Assembly: GCA_963627135.1 (NCBI GenBank)
Contig: CAVFZY010000025.1
Location: forward strand, 1 to 42,469
Direction: 5' to 3'
Origin: CAG-103 sp963627135
GTDB taxonomy: Bacteria > Bacillota > Clostridia > Oscillospirales > Oscillospiraceae
DNA: 42,469 bases
In this document: piece by piece, positions 22,997-31,528 of the stretch
Layout of the letters: the number at the start of each line of letters is the position of its first letter
Position numbering within the stretch: the stretch's first letter is position 1
Position numbers and translations under genes: made by a program
Notes under the pieces: model-generated
What the model was told of the DNA's origin: nothing
The model's database searches: none
What the model saw: only the letters and a program-made list of their open reading frames with translations

Positions 22997-23338
22997 TTAG
23001 ATAAGCTCTTTGACCTTGGCTCTCTTGCCCACGCGGTCGCGCAGGTAGTACAGCTTGGCTCTGCGGACTTTGCCGCGGCGAACGGTCTCGACGGACACGA
23101 TCGTGGGAGAGTGCACCGGGAAAACCTTCTCGCAGCCCACGCCGTAGGAGATGCGGCGGACGGTGATCGTCTCGTTGATGCCGCCATGCTTCTTGGCGAT
23201 GATGGTGCCCTCGAAAGCCTGGGTACGCTCACGGTTGCCCTCGGTGACGCGGACAGTGACACGCACGGTGTCGCCGACGCGCATGGCCGGCAGTTCGGGT
23301 TTCATGTACTGCGCAGTCAGAGTTTTGATGAGATCCAT
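22997..23338 (-). CDS. rplS: 50S ribosomal protein L19
   Basis: A 113-residue protein at the 30S-50S interface, with the typical start MDLIKTLTAQYMKPELP and the motifs FRPGDTV-like MRVGDTVRVTVRV, RTQAFEGTIIAKK, ETITVRRISYGVGCEKVFPVHSP and RRAKLYYLRDRVGKRAKVKE. Length is normal. The ribosome site AAGGAAGG lies 8 bases before the ATG. Its own promoter, leader hairpin and terminator make it a separate unit between the radical-SAM pair and lepB. Confidence 0.98.
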   Translation of the reverse strand: MDLIKTLTAQYMKPELPAMRVGDTVRVTVRVTEGNRERTQAFEGTIIAKKHGGINETITVRRISYGVGCEKVFPVHSPTIVSVETVRRGKVRRAKLYYLRDRVGKRAKVKELI

Positions 23339-23441
23339 AATGAAATCCTTCCTTTATCAGACGTTCATACCGGTGGACAGAGCCGGTCACGGCAGCGGAC
23401 CGTCGTTATCTTGCGAAACGCTGTTTCGCACAAGCCATAAG

Positions 23442-23470
23442 ATAATAGCACATCCCGTGCCGGTTTGCAA
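23442..23470 (-). promoter_or_regulatory. Promoter and structured leader of rplS
   Basis: TTGCAA (23465-23470) and TATTAT (23442-23447), 17-base spacing, on the minus strand. The ~100-nt leader contains a perfect 8-bp hairpin (23412-23419 with 23423-23430) and a second one with ACCGG/CCGGT arms. It may be an L19 autoregulatory leader as in Bacillus, but I cannot match it firmly. Confidence 0.5.
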
Positions 23471-23476
23471 GTGTTT

Positions 23477-24139
23477 TCAGCGGAAAATTTGCATATCTTC
23501 CGTGTAGACCTCCTGCCGCGTGAAGGCGGCAAAATCCGGCGCCAGCTCGGGCGCGAGCTGATGCAGCGCCGTGACAAGATGGTCGGGGTTGAGCGTCGGC
23601 TCCTGCGCGGAGACAACGGCCTCGACCGTCACGAACCGCGCCTCCGGACGCACATGCAGCTCCGAGATCGCGGGCACGATGTCCATCTGCCCTTCCCCGC
23701 GTTTGGTCTTGCGGGTGATGACGATGGCATCCTGCGCGTAAAACGCGCGGAGCTTTTCCGCCATGTCCGCGGGGTCTGCGTTGTCATATTCATACCGCCC
23801 GGTCACGCGCAGCCACTTGAGCTCGCGCACCTTGCGCCCGGCGGGGTATGCCTCGAGCGCGCGGATGCCCTCCGGCATGACCGCCGTGAGCCGCTCGGGC
23901 AGCGCGGCGAGATCCACGTCCTCGCGCAGCTGGAAATCCATCAGCTCGCACACGCTCCCGACGCCGACGGACAGCGGCAGCAGGATGGAGATGAGCGCGT
24001 GGGGATTGAAGCCCTCGGAATACTTCAGCGGGCAGTCGGCGCGCAGAAACACGCGCTGCATCGTGCGCATGAGGTCGAGGTGCGAGATATAGATCGCGCG
24101 GCCGGTCTTTTCAAAGCGCAGTCTCAGCTTTTCAGGCAT
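23477..24139 (-). CDS. Radical-SAM-associated protein, TIGR03936/DUF2344 family
   Basis: A 220-residue cytoplasmic protein starting LRLRFEKTGRAIYISHLDLMRTMQRVFLRA and containing PLKYSEGFNPHALIS, diagnostic of DUF2344. It overlaps the end of the B12-binding radical SAM gene by 8 bases, and GGGGG lies 8 bases before the ATG. In some bacteria the two are fused or always adjacent, so it is probably a partner subunit. The reaction is not established; tRNA modification has been proposed from context. It lies directly upstream of the rplS promoter. Confidence 0.92.
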   Translation of the reverse strand: MPEKLRLRFEKTGRAIYISHLDLMRTMQRVFLRADCPLKYSEGFNPHALISILLPLSVGVGSVCELMDFQLREDVDLAALPERLTAVMPEGIRALEAYPAGRKVRELKWLRVTGRYEYDNADPADMAEKLRAFYAQDAIVITRKTKRGEGQMDIVPAISELHVRPEARFVTVEAVVSAQEPTLNPDHLVTALHQLAPELAPDFAAFTRQEVYTEDMQIFR

Positions 24140-25970
24140 CGCACTTGCCCCCTTCCGTCATGAGTGCGAGTGCACCGCAGCCGGTGCACTGCTTGCGGCA
24201 GTCGGGCGAGAGCTCGGCCTTATACGCCTGCTCGCGCTCGTGCCACAGGTGCGCGCGGCGCACACCCATGTCCACGACGTTCCACGGCAGGAACTCGTCC
24301 TTCCCGCGCTCGCGGCAGGCATAGAACATCGGGTCGACGCCGCAGGCGTCCATGGCCGCCATCCAGCGATCAAACGAGAAATAGTCGCCCCAGGCCTCAA
24401 GCTTGCCGCCGCGGTGCCAGACCTCTTCGATGACGTCGGCAATGCGCCGGTCGCCGCGCGAGAGCACAGCCTCAACGAAGCTGGTGTCCGGGTCGTGCCA
24501 GTTGTAGGTCACGCTCTTGGCCTTGATATTTTCGCGCAGGAGGTTGACCTTGCGCTTGTACTCGTCCATCGTCACCTGTGCCTCCCACTGGAAGGGGCTG
24601 TGCGGCTTCGGCACGAAGCACGACGTGCTGACCGTGATGCGCACGCCGCGGGCCTTGTTCGTCGCGTGCATGCGCCACGTGTGCAGCACCTGATTGGCAA
24701 GCTCCGCGATGCCGACCACGTCCTCATCCGTCTCCGTCGGCAGGCCGAGCATGAAGTAGAGCTTCACGCCGTTCCACCCGCCCTCAAAGGCAACCTGGCA
24801 GGAATGGAGCAGGTCTTCCTCGCGCACGTTTTTATTGATCGCGTCGCGCAGACGCTGCGTGCCGGCCTCGGGCGCAAAGGTCAGGCCGCCCTTGCGCACC
24901 TTCTGCAGACGGCTCATGATATCCATAGAGAAGTTGTCCGCACGTAGCGACGGCAGCGCGAGACTCATGCTGCGCGGCTCGCAGTATTCCAGCAGCCCGT
25001 CGCACACCTCGTCGAGCGGGCGGTAGTCGCTGCTCGATAGCGACAGGAGCGTCGCCTCCTGATAGCCGGTGTTTTTGAGCGATTCGATGCCCTGCCGGAT
25101 GATCGTCTCCGGTTTGCGCGGACGCACCGGTCGGTAGACATACCCCGCCTGACAGAAGCGGCAGCCGCGGATGCAGCCGCGAAACAGCTCCACATTCACG
25201 CGGTCGTGCACGATCTCGGTGCTCGGCACGACGGGGTCCGTCGGATAATAACAGGCATCGAGGTCCTGAATGATGCGCTTGGTCACGCGCGCGGGCGCGC
25301 CGTGCGTCGGCGTCAGGTCATGCAGCGTACCGTCCGGATTCCAGTGCGGGACGTAAAACGACGGGATGAGCACGCCCTGGATCTTCGCCGCCGTTTCGAG
25401 AAACAGCGTCTTGCTCCACCCCTCCTTCTGCGCCTGCCGGAACAGCGAGAGCACCTCATTGTTGACCTCCTCGCCCTCGCCGATGATCATGAGGTCAAAA
25501 AACGGGGCCATCGGCTCCGGATTGCTGCAGGCCGTGCCGCCCGCGATGACAAGCGGCGTCAGCTCCAGCCGGTCGGCGCTGCGCAGCGGGATGCCGGCCA
25601 GGTCAAGCATATTGAGCACGGCGGGATACGCCATCTCATAGCCGAGCGAGAACGCCACGACGTCAAACGCGCTGACGGGGTCGCCGCTCTCGAGCGCATA
25701 GAGCGGGATGCCCGCACGGCGCATTTCGGCCTCCATGTCGCCCCAGGGGGCGAACACGCGCTCACACCAGACGCCGGGCATCCGGTTCATCGTGGCATAG
25801 AGGATGCGCATGCCGATGTTCGACATGCCGATCTCATAAATATCCGGGAAGCAAAAAGCGAGGCGCAGGTCCACCTCCGCCTTGTCCTTGATGATCTGGC
25901 GGTATTCACCGCCGGTATAGCGCGCGGGCTTCTGCACGCGCGGCAGGATGCGTTCCAGTCGCTGATCCAT
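24132..25970 (-). CDS. B12-binding-domain radical SAM protein, TIGR03960 family
   Basis: A 612-residue enzyme. The N-terminal cobalamin-binding-like domain covers DLRLAFCFPDIYEIGMSNIGMRILY. The radical SAM core has the cluster motif CIRGCRFCQAG (CxxxCxxC) and later TFAPEAGTQRLRD. A C-terminal Cys pair CRKQCTGCGAL may bind a second cluster. GGAG lies 6 bases before the ATG. It is followed with overlap by its usual DUF2344 partner. Substrate unknown. It lies 9 bases after the M50 protease gene, so it is probably in one operon with the sporulation protease pair. Confidence 0.93.
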   Translation of the reverse strand: MDQRLERILPRVQKPARYTGGEYRQIIKDKAEVDLRLAFCFPDIYEIGMSNIGMRILYATMNRMPGVWCERVFAPWGDMEAEMRRAGIPLYALESGDPVSAFDVVAFSLGYEMAYPAVLNMLDLAGIPLRSADRLELTPLVIAGGTACSNPEPMAPFFDLMIIGEGEEVNNEVLSLFRQAQKEGWSKTLFLETAAKIQGVLIPSFYVPHWNPDGTLHDLTPTHGAPARVTKRIIQDLDACYYPTDPVVPSTEIVHDRVNVELFRGCIRGCRFCQAGYVYRPVRPRKPETIIRQGIESLKNTGYQEATLLSLSSSDYRPLDEVCDGLLEYCEPRSMSLALPSLRADNFSMDIMSRLQKVRKGGLTFAPEAGTQRLRDAINKNVREEDLLHSCQVAFEGGWNGVKLYFMLGLPTETDEDVVGIAELANQVLHTWRMHATNKARGVRITVSTSCFVPKPHSPFQWEAQVTMDEYKRKVNLLRENIKAKSVTYNWHDPDTSFVEAVLSRGDRRIADVIEEVWHRGGKLEAWGDYFSFDRWMAAMDACGVDPMFYACRERGKDEFLPWNVVDMGVRRAHLWHEREQAYKAELSPDCRKQCTGCGALALMTEGGKCDA

Positions 25971-25979
25971 ACTACACTC

Positions 25980-26588
25980 CTACATATGATAGTAAGCGTA
26001 TTTTACATCATGTTTTCCGCCTTGGCAAGTCATGCCTGGCTGCAAAAGCGCCAGCCACGCGCCAAATACGCCCAGTGCGAGCCCCATGCCGCGCGCAAAC
26101 AGCAAGATACCAAAGCCCATGAGCGCGACCGGCAGCACCAGTCCCAGCACGTCCAGCAGCCGCTCCGCCGCGCGCTCCCCTGCCAGCACCGTGGCCGCCG
26201 CTTCCAGCGCACGGCCGCCGTCGAGCGGCAGCACCGGCAGCAGATTCACGCACGCATACAGCAGACTCAGGTCCGCCCCCTCCGGGCAGCCGAGCCCGCG
26301 CAGGATGCAAAACAGCCCTACGCCGGCGGCGGGGCCAGAAAGCGCCGCTGCGAGCGTGCGCACCGCGCCCTCCGGCGGCGCGCAGCACAGCGCCAGCCCG
26401 CAGCCCTCCATGCGCAGGCCGTAGATCTCCGCGCCGCACAGCACCAGCGCCGCGACGTGGCCCAGCTCATGCACCGCCACGGCGAGCACCAGCCGCGCGC
26501 ACCAGCGCAGCGGTAACAGAAAATACAGCCCGGCAAGCAGGGCGACCGCGCCCGGGCGAATATCCAATGAAAAGCGGCGGCGCTTCAT
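25980..26588 (-). CDS. M50 site-2 protease, SpoIVFB-like
   Basis: A 202-residue polytopic membrane zinc protease. The active site is HELGH in VAVHELGHVAALVL, and the third ligand region is NLLPVLPLDGGRAL. About five to six hydrophobic segments are visible. In sporulating Firmicutes SpoIVFB cuts pro-sigma-K in the mother cell. The upstream gene overlaps by 4 bases and encodes a SpoIVFA-like M23 protein, which supports the role. The protein is shorter than B. subtilis SpoIVFB (~288 residues) and lacks the C-terminal CBS part. Whether this organism makes a pro-sigma-K is not visible here. Confidence 0.88.
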   Translation of the reverse strand: MKRRRFSLDIRPGAVALLAGLYFLLPLRWCARLVLAVAVHELGHVAALVLCGAEIYGLRMEGCGLALCCAPPEGAVRTLAAALSGPAAGVGLFCILRGLGCPEGADLSLLYACVNLLPVLPLDGGRALEAAATVLAGERAAERLLDVLGLVLPVALMGFGILLFARGMGLALGVFGAWLALLQPGMTCQGGKHDVKYAYYHM

Positions 26589-27418
26589 ACGGAGGCGAGG
26601 TAAAACTCCGGGTTATAGTAATACCCATCGTGCATCAGTTCAAAGTGCAGGTGCGGCCCGGTCGCCTTGCCGGTCGCGCCGACAAGCGCGATCTCCTGCC
26701 CCATCGTGACCGTCTCCCCGGCGCGCACGAGCAGCTTGCTGCAGTGGCCGTAGAGCGTCGTGTAGCCGTCGGCATGGCGAATTTTCACGTAGTTGCCATA
26801 CCCGTCGTCCTGTCCGGCGGCCAGCACCGTGCCGTCAGCAAAGGCACAGACCGCCGTGCCGGAATCGGCCGCGAAGTCTGTGCCGTAGTGAAATTTTACC
26901 TTGTTTTCCAATGGGTGCAGCCGGTAGCCGAAGCCGGACGAGGTATAGCCCGCGACCGGCGACGCGTGCGCAAACGGCAGCTCGCTGACCGCGTAGCTGA
27001 CATTGGCCGGCACCGCGTAGCCGGAATAGACTGCCTGCTCGTTGAGAAACGTCTCGCGCGCGGCAAAGGCTGCCTGCAGCTGCGGGCTCTCCGTCGGTTC
27101 GGGCGTCGGCGTCGGTGTGGGCTCCGGGGCTGGCTCCGGCGTGGGTGTTGGTGTCGGCTCCGGTGCAGGCGTCGTCCAGTTGGACATATTCACGTTTACG
27201 GCGGGCAGATATTGCCGCAGCTGTTCGTCCTGCGCCTGTACCGCTGTGGGCGCAAACACGCTGCGGATTTCGGCAAAGACGGACTTGTAGTCATCGTTCG
27301 TATTGATAGCCGGCAGCAGCACCTCGCGCGCATCCGCGGCCGCCGCCGGGGCGACCATTTTCACCGCCGTCAGCAGCAGAAACACCGCCGCGCACAGATA
27401 AACTTTCCAGCGCTTCAT
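26585..27418 (-). CDS. M23-domain membrane protein, SpoIVFA-like
   Basis: A 277-residue protein with an N-terminal signal anchor (VYLCAAVFLLLTAVKMVAPAAA). A Pro-Thr-Glu spacer of alternating PTPTPEP units is followed by an M23/LytM domain: SSGFGYRLHP, HYGTDFAA (His, Asp), TLYGHCSKL and GPHLHFEL (HxH). All zinc ligands are present. The ATG at 27418 has GGGGG 8 bases upstream; upstream GTG and ATG codons overlap that site. Its 3' end overlaps the M50 gene by 4 bases. SpoIVFA anchors and inhibits SpoIVFB until a forespore signal arrives; the intact M23 site could instead mean wall hydrolysis. Confidence 0.88.
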   Translation of the reverse strand: MKRWKVYLCAAVFLLLTAVKMVAPAAAADAREVLLPAINTNDDYKSVFAEIRSVFAPTAVQAQDEQLRQYLPAVNVNMSNWTTPAPEPTPTPTPEPAPEPTPTPTPEPTESPQLQAAFAARETFLNEQAVYSGYAVPANVSYAVSELPFAHASPVAGYTSSGFGYRLHPLENKVKFHYGTDFAADSGTAVCAFADGTVLAAGQDDGYGNYVKIRHADGYTTLYGHCSKLLVRAGETVTMGQEIALVGATGKATGPHLHFELMHDGYYYNPEFYLASV

Positions 27419-27463
27419 GCACATCACCCCCGATAACAGGAGTGTATGCAGACAGGCCCGGTT

Positions 27464-28789
27464 TTAGCACGACGGCAACGCCCGCGTCGCGCGCCGCATG
27501 GCCGACACGGCATAGCACGCAACCAGCAGCTCCGTGACCGGCATAGCCCACCAGATAGAGGCCGCCCCGAGCACGGCCGGCAGCAGCAAAATCAGTGCGC
27601 CGCTGATGACAAGCCCTCGCGCGACGGAGACGAAAAACGCAGCCCCCGGCTTGAGGATGGCCTGAAAATAATACGTGGAGAAGATATTCAGCGGCAGCAG
27701 CAGGAACGACACGGCATACGTCCGGACAATGCCCGGTGCCATGGCGAGGATCGTCGCCGTCGGCCGCATGAAGATGCGGATATAGAGGTTCGGCCAGGAG
27801 AGGCTCAGCGCCGTCCAGAAAACGGAGAACGCCGCGCACGACACCAGCGCCAGCCGGAGCACGGCGCGGATGCGCGCGCCCTGATGTGCGCCGAAGTTCG
27901 TGGAAATGATCGGCTGCGCCGCCTGCCCGACGCTGTAGGCACAGCACTGGACAAAGGTGCTGATGTTGATGACCGGGCCATAGATTGCCAGCGCGTCCGC
28001 GCCGAGATAGCGCATGATCTGGCGGTTGAAGAGGATGGTCAGGATGCCCATCGCCACATCGATAAAAAACGTCGAGAACCCGGTCACACCGATCTCCCAC
28101 AGCTGGCGTAGCAGGTGCGCCGGGCGCCGGAGACGCAGCGTATTCCGGCGAGTAAAAAAGTGCGAAAGCATCACAACAAACGAGATCCCAGCTCCGATCG
28201 CCGTGGCAAGGCCCGCGCCGAACATACCCATGTCCAGTGTGAACACGCAGAAATAATCGCCGAACACGTTGAAAATTCCGCCGGCCAGCACACCGGCCGT
28301 CGCCAGCGCCGGCGCACCGTCGTTGCGCAGGAAAGCGGCCAGCATCTGGTTGAACAAAAACAGCGGGAACACGCACTTGACCGGCAGCAGATACCGCCGT
28401 GCCAGCGGCAGGAGCGCCGCATCCGCGCCGAAAAAGCGCAAAATCGGCTCCTCCAGCAGCCAGATGCCGGCCCATGCCAGCACCGCCAGCAGCACAGAGG
28501 TAAACACAGCCGCCGTGAAATATTCATTCGCCTCCGCCTGCCCCGCCGCACCGCCGCGCTTTGCGCTGAGCAGGACGCTGCCGCCGATGCCTGTGAGCAG
28601 GCCGAGACTGTAAATGACATTCCACACCGGCGCCACGACCGCCAGCGCCGCCGTGGCGTCCGGCCCCTGATACTGGCCGACCATTGCCATGTCCACAACG
28701 CCGTAAATGCACGAGACAAGCGCGCTGCCGAACGCCGCCAAAAAGTATTTGCGGTAAATTGCGCGCACGTCGCCCCTGAGCAGATCCAT
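27464..28789 (-). CDS. MATE-family efflux transporter
   Basis: A 441-residue membrane antiporter with about twelve hydrophobic segments (FLAAFGSALVSCIYGVVDMAMVGQY; YSVGQAAQPIISTNFGAHQGARI in the second half). The ATG at 28789 has AAGGAGG 6 bases upstream; the nearby ATG at 28795 touches the ribosome site. It differs clearly from the MATE at 16417. An intrinsic terminator sits between its promoter and its ribosome site, so expression is probably under attenuation control. It is followed after 45 bases by the SpoIVFA-like gene, which may share its transcript. Confidence 0.93.
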   Translation of the reverse strand: MDLLRGDVRAIYRKYFLAAFGSALVSCIYGVVDMAMVGQYQGPDATAALAVVAPVWNVIYSLGLLTGIGGSVLLSAKRGGAAGQAEANEYFTAAVFTSVLLAVLAWAGIWLLEEPILRFFGADAALLPLARRYLLPVKCVFPLFLFNQMLAAFLRNDGAPALATAGVLAGGIFNVFGDYFCVFTLDMGMFGAGLATAIGAGISFVVMLSHFFTRRNTLRLRRPAHLLRQLWEIGVTGFSTFFIDVAMGILTILFNRQIMRYLGADALAIYGPVINISTFVQCCAYSVGQAAQPIISTNFGAHQGARIRAVLRLALVSCAAFSVFWTALSLSWPNLYIRIFMRPTATILAMAPGIVRTYAVSFLLLPLNIFSTYYFQAILKPGAAFFVSVARGLVISGALILLLPAVLGAASIWWAMPVTELLVACYAVSAMRRATRALPSC

Positions 28790-28808
28790 GGTCATCCTCC
28801 TTAAAAAG

Positions 28809-28857
28809 AAAAAAGCCGGACAAGGAACAGACATTTCAGTCTGCGCCTTATCCGGCT
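28809..28857 (-). terminator. Terminator in the leader of the MATE gene (attenuator)
   Basis: On the minus strand a 12-bp arm (28857-28846) pairs with 28825-28814 with one G-T, and an inner CAGAC/GTCTG pair extends it; six Ts follow. The MATE ribosome site begins only 9 bases later. Two small hairpins (28879-28896 and about 28858-28875) precede it in the transcript. I could not match the leader to a known riboswitch. Confidence 0.88.
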
Positions 28858-28897
28858 GCCGTTTCTCTGAACAGCTCGCCCTCCGACGAACGAGGGT

Positions 28898-28926
28898 ATT
28901 ATGCCAGAAGGAAAAGGAATTGTCAA
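28898..28926 (-). promoter_or_regulatory. Promoter of the MATE leader
   Basis: TTGACA (28921-28926) and CATAAT (28898-28903), 17-base spacing, on the minus strand. The predicted start is near 28891, immediately at the first leader hairpin. Confidence 0.75.
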
Positions 28927-28939
28927 GCGGTAAAACGCC

Positions 28940-29701
28940 TTACTCGATCCCCTGCTGCTTGCACCAGATATCCATGACGGTGTCCACCGGCAGGAACTTG
29001 ACCAGACGCACCTGACGGCGCACCGGGTGGCCAAGAATAGAAACGCTCTTTTTCTTCTTGAGGTCCCGCATTGCCTGCGCCGCCACCTCGTCGGGGCCGT
29101 ACCACTTGTCCACATAGCGGATGTATTCATCATGATGCGCGACCTGCTGGAACTCGGTCTTGATCCAGCCGGGGCAGACGCACATGACATGGATGCCCTG
29201 CGGGCGCAGCTCGCGGCCGAGCGCGCGGGAAAGGCTCAGGACATAGCTCTTGCTCGCGCCGTAAACCGCCTGATACGGCACCGGCTGCCAGGCAGAGTTC
29301 GAGCCCATGTTGATGACGCTGCTGCCGGCGTGCATATACGGCAGGCTCGCGTGGCACATGCCCGTGAGCGCGAGCGAATTGAGCTGCGCGCTGGCGAGCA
29401 GCTTCTTGCGGTCTGCTTCGGCAAAGGGGCCGAACACGCCGCAGCCGGCCGCATTGACCAGCATCTTGATCTCGGGCTGCTCCTGCTCGAGCAGGGCCTG
29501 ATACGCGTCGATGCTGCTCAGATCTGAGAGATCGAGCGCAATCGGGCGGATGGGGTTCGTGCACTTATCGCGCAGCTCCTCCAACCGCTCTTTTCTGCGG
29601 GCAATGACCCAGATCTCGTCATAGCGTGCGTCTTTGTCCACGGCGTAGACGAGCTCCCGGCCGATACCGGCGGATGCGCCGGTGATGACAGCAATATTCA
29701 T
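28940..29701 (-). CDS. Short-chain dehydrogenase/reductase
   Basis: A 253-residue classical SDR. The cofactor loop is VITGASAGIGREL, the structural motif NAAG in LVNAAGCGVFG, the catalytic Ser in INMGSNSAW and the Tyr/Lys pair YGASKSY. An Arg-rich stretch after the Rossmann turn (VIARRKERLEEL) suggests NADP(H). GGAGG lies 7 bases before the ATG. Own promoter; monocistronic. The substrate is not evident; the C-terminal basic segment (KKKKSVSILGHPVRRQVRLVKFLP) resembles the tail of membrane-associated SDRs. Confidence 0.92.
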   Translation of the reverse strand: MNIAVITGASAGIGRELVYAVDKDARYDEIWVIARRKERLEELRDKCTNPIRPIALDLSDLSSIDAYQALLEQEQPEIKMLVNAAGCGVFGPFAEADRKKLLASAQLNSLALTGMCHASLPYMHAGSSVINMGSNSAWQPVPYQAVYGASKSYVLSLSRALGRELRPQGIHVMCVCPGWIKTEFQQVAHHDEYIRYVDKWYGPDEVAAQAMRDLKKKKSVSILGHPVRRQVRLVKFLPVDTVMDIWCKQQGIE

Positions 29702-29736
29702 ACTTTCTCCTCCAGAATGAAAATATCGGTGTTCCT

Positions 29737-29765
29737 ATCATACCGAACTTGCTCCGGTTGCGCAA
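29737..29765 (-). promoter_or_regulatory. Promoter of the SDR gene
   Basis: TTGCGC (29760-29765) and TATGAT (29737-29742), 17-base spacing, on the minus strand. Confidence 0.6.
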
Positions 29766-29939
29766 GGGATGGGTGCAAAAAACGCGCAGAGAGCACAAAT
29801 CGGTTTTTGGGATCAGCGAGACCCTCTATATCACCGACAGGATGGTTTGCTCCTATCCAGCAAAGACTAAAAAAATTAAAATCAATCTGCGGTTGCGCGG
29901 TTGTATTAGATTAAAAATTTCATCATCTGTCTTATATTG

Positions 29940-30186
29940 GAAGCAGTAAACAATCTCCAGACGCATGCCGGATCAGACATTTTACCCTGTCGATGAAGTA
30001 CAGGAGCATCTCATTGGTGAGCTCTTTGGCGGAGAGAACATCCCGCGCCTTCTGCGCGATACCATTCCCCTCCTTAGGTTTCTTCTGGAGAAGGGAGTAA
30101 GCTACTCTTCCAGATTTTCTTTCTCTTTGGACAGCCGGTCAGCCTCGGCATTCAGCTTGTCGCGTTCTATGCAGAGAAACCTGACG
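29940..30186 (-). pseudogene. Decayed gene remnant, perhaps of a serine recombinase C-terminus
   Basis: The stretch from 29766 to the patatin stop has no intact gene. On the minus strand two disconnected coding-like pieces appear: IERDKLNAEADRLSKEKENLEE up to a TAG at 30102, and in another frame ARDVLSAKELTNEMLLYFIDRVKC at about 30063-29980. The coiled-coil Glu/Lys-rich piece followed by LTNEMLLYFIDRVK is like the end of large clostridial recombinases. The AT-rich part at 29860-29945 differs from its neighbours. It probably marks an old insertion. Assignment is weak. Confidence 0.35.
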
Positions 30187-31419
30187 TCAGGCCGTCTGCT
30201 CACGCAGATAGAGCGTGAGCGTGGCGAGGAAGAGGTCCCTGACATCATAGTGCGGCGTAAGCGGGGCCAGTTGCGTGAAGAAATGCTCACTGCCCAGCGA
30301 CGCGCACAGCGCGTGCGCGCGCTCGAGCGCCGGGGTGTCCTCGTCCTCCGCCAGACGCATGGCCAGCTCCGGCAGCAGGAGTTTGAGATCGTAGATTTCC
30401 CCGCGCGGGTAGGCATACGCCTCCAGCACGCACTCCACGCCCGCGAGCGCGCAGGCCGTCAGGTCGCTGCGCTGATCGCTGAGGATGCGGTCGGTCAGCG
30501 GCGTGTCGCTGCGGAGAAAGTCCAGCATGGAGTCCGGCGGCGTCAGCTCCCGGCGCAGCAGCCAGAGCAGATAGTCGCGCGCGACGCCCTCGAGCAGCGT
30601 CTGCCCGTCGGGTTCGAACGTGTACGTATGGCCGATATAACTGCCGAGCACGCGCAGCGTGTCCGTATAGCCGAGGGCGATGCTGCGGCGCAGCGCGTCG
30701 GGGTCAAACTCCAGCAGCTTGCCCAGCGGCTCCGCCGGGGCGATATAGGTCACGAGTGGATGGTTGGTGTATTTTTTCTCCGGCGTCTCCGGCTTGAGGC
30801 CGATGGCGATGACGCGGTCAGCGCCGAGGCGAAACGCCGTGCCGATCGGCAGATTGTCCGAGTATGCGCCGTCGAGATAGTTCTGCCCGTCGATCTCGCA
30901 CATCGGAAACATCGGGTAGCACGCCGACGACGCGAGGATCCACTGCGGCAGGTAGCCGGGCGCGATGTCCTGCTTGCGCACCTCGACCGGCTGGAACGAC
31001 GGGAAGCGCGCCGTCATGAGTCCGAAATCCACCGGCGAGGCGAAAAAGCGCGCCTCGTCGAGATATTGGTGCACGAGCGCGCGGTACGGCGTGATGTCCG
31101 CCGTGCGGCGGTTGAGGTCCGCCCAGTCCCTGACGCGTGCGATGAGCTGCTCCGGGTGCTCGGCCAGGGCCGCCAGCTCGTGCTTTTCGTGCGGCGTAGC
31201 ATCGGCCCGCTCGAGCATGATCTGGTCTTCCGTGATATGGGTCCAGAGTTCCCACGCGCGGTCAAAATCGCCCTGCACCATCAGCGCCGCCGTGACCGAG
31301 CCGATGGACGTGCCCGTGACAATGTCAAACGGGATGCCCAGCTCCCGCATTGCCTTCCACGCACCGACCTGATACGCGCCCTTCGTGCCGCCGCCGGCCA
31401 GCGCGATCGCCTGCTTCAT
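30187..31419 (-). CDS. Patatin-like phospholipase
   Basis: A 410-residue acyl hydrolase. The oxyanion loop is LAGGGTKGAYQVGAW, the nucleophile elbow GTSIGSVTAA (GxSxG), and the catalytic Asp is in YLDGAYSDNLP (DGA). Residues after about 270 form a helical C-terminal region of unknown role. GGAGG lies 8 bases before the ATG. It has its own promoter. It has no signal peptide, so it acts on lipid in the cytoplasm or at the inner face of the membrane. It ends directly against a decayed sequence. Confidence 0.92.
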   Translation of the reverse strand: MKQAIALAGGGTKGAYQVGAWKAMRELGIPFDIVTGTSIGSVTAALMVQGDFDRAWELWTHITEDQIMLERADATPHEKHELAALAEHPEQLIARVRDWADLNRRTADITPYRALVHQYLDEARFFASPVDFGLMTARFPSFQPVEVRKQDIAPGYLPQWILASSACYPMFPMCEIDGQNYLDGAYSDNLPIGTAFRLGADRVIAIGLKPETPEKKYTNHPLVTYIAPAEPLGKLLEFDPDALRRSIALGYTDTLRVLGSYIGHTYTFEPDGQTLLEGVARDYLLWLLRRELTPPDSMLDFLRSDTPLTDRILSDQRSDLTACALAGVECVLEAYAYPRGEIYDLKLLLPELAMRLAEDEDTPALERAHALCASLGSEHFFTQLAPLTPHYDVRDLFLATLTLYLREQTA

Positions 31420-31450
31420 GGTACATCCCTCCTTGGTTTCTTAAATTGAT

Positions 31451-31480
31451 AGTTTACACGCAGCGAGTGCAAAAAGTCAA
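31451..31480 (-). promoter_or_regulatory. Promoter of the patatin gene
   Basis: TTGACT (31475-31480) and TAAACT (31451-31456), 18-base spacing, on the minus strand. Confidence 0.6.
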
Positions 31481-31494
31481 TTCCGAATGGAAAG

Positions 31495-31521
31495 CACCGG
31501 AGGACAGCCCGTCCTCCGGTG
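31495..31521 (-). terminator. Hairpin after the YgjP-like gene
   Basis: Perfect 11-bp stem (31495-31505 and 31511-31521), 5-base loop, followed by GCTTTCC on the minus strand, 8 bases after the stop codon. Confidence 0.75.
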
Positions 31522-31528
31522 TGCTTCT

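Noticed and set aside
28809..28930. Guanidine, yybP-ykoY or c-di-GMP riboswitch before the MATE gene
   Set aside because: None of the conserved core sequences of these classes could be found in the short leader.
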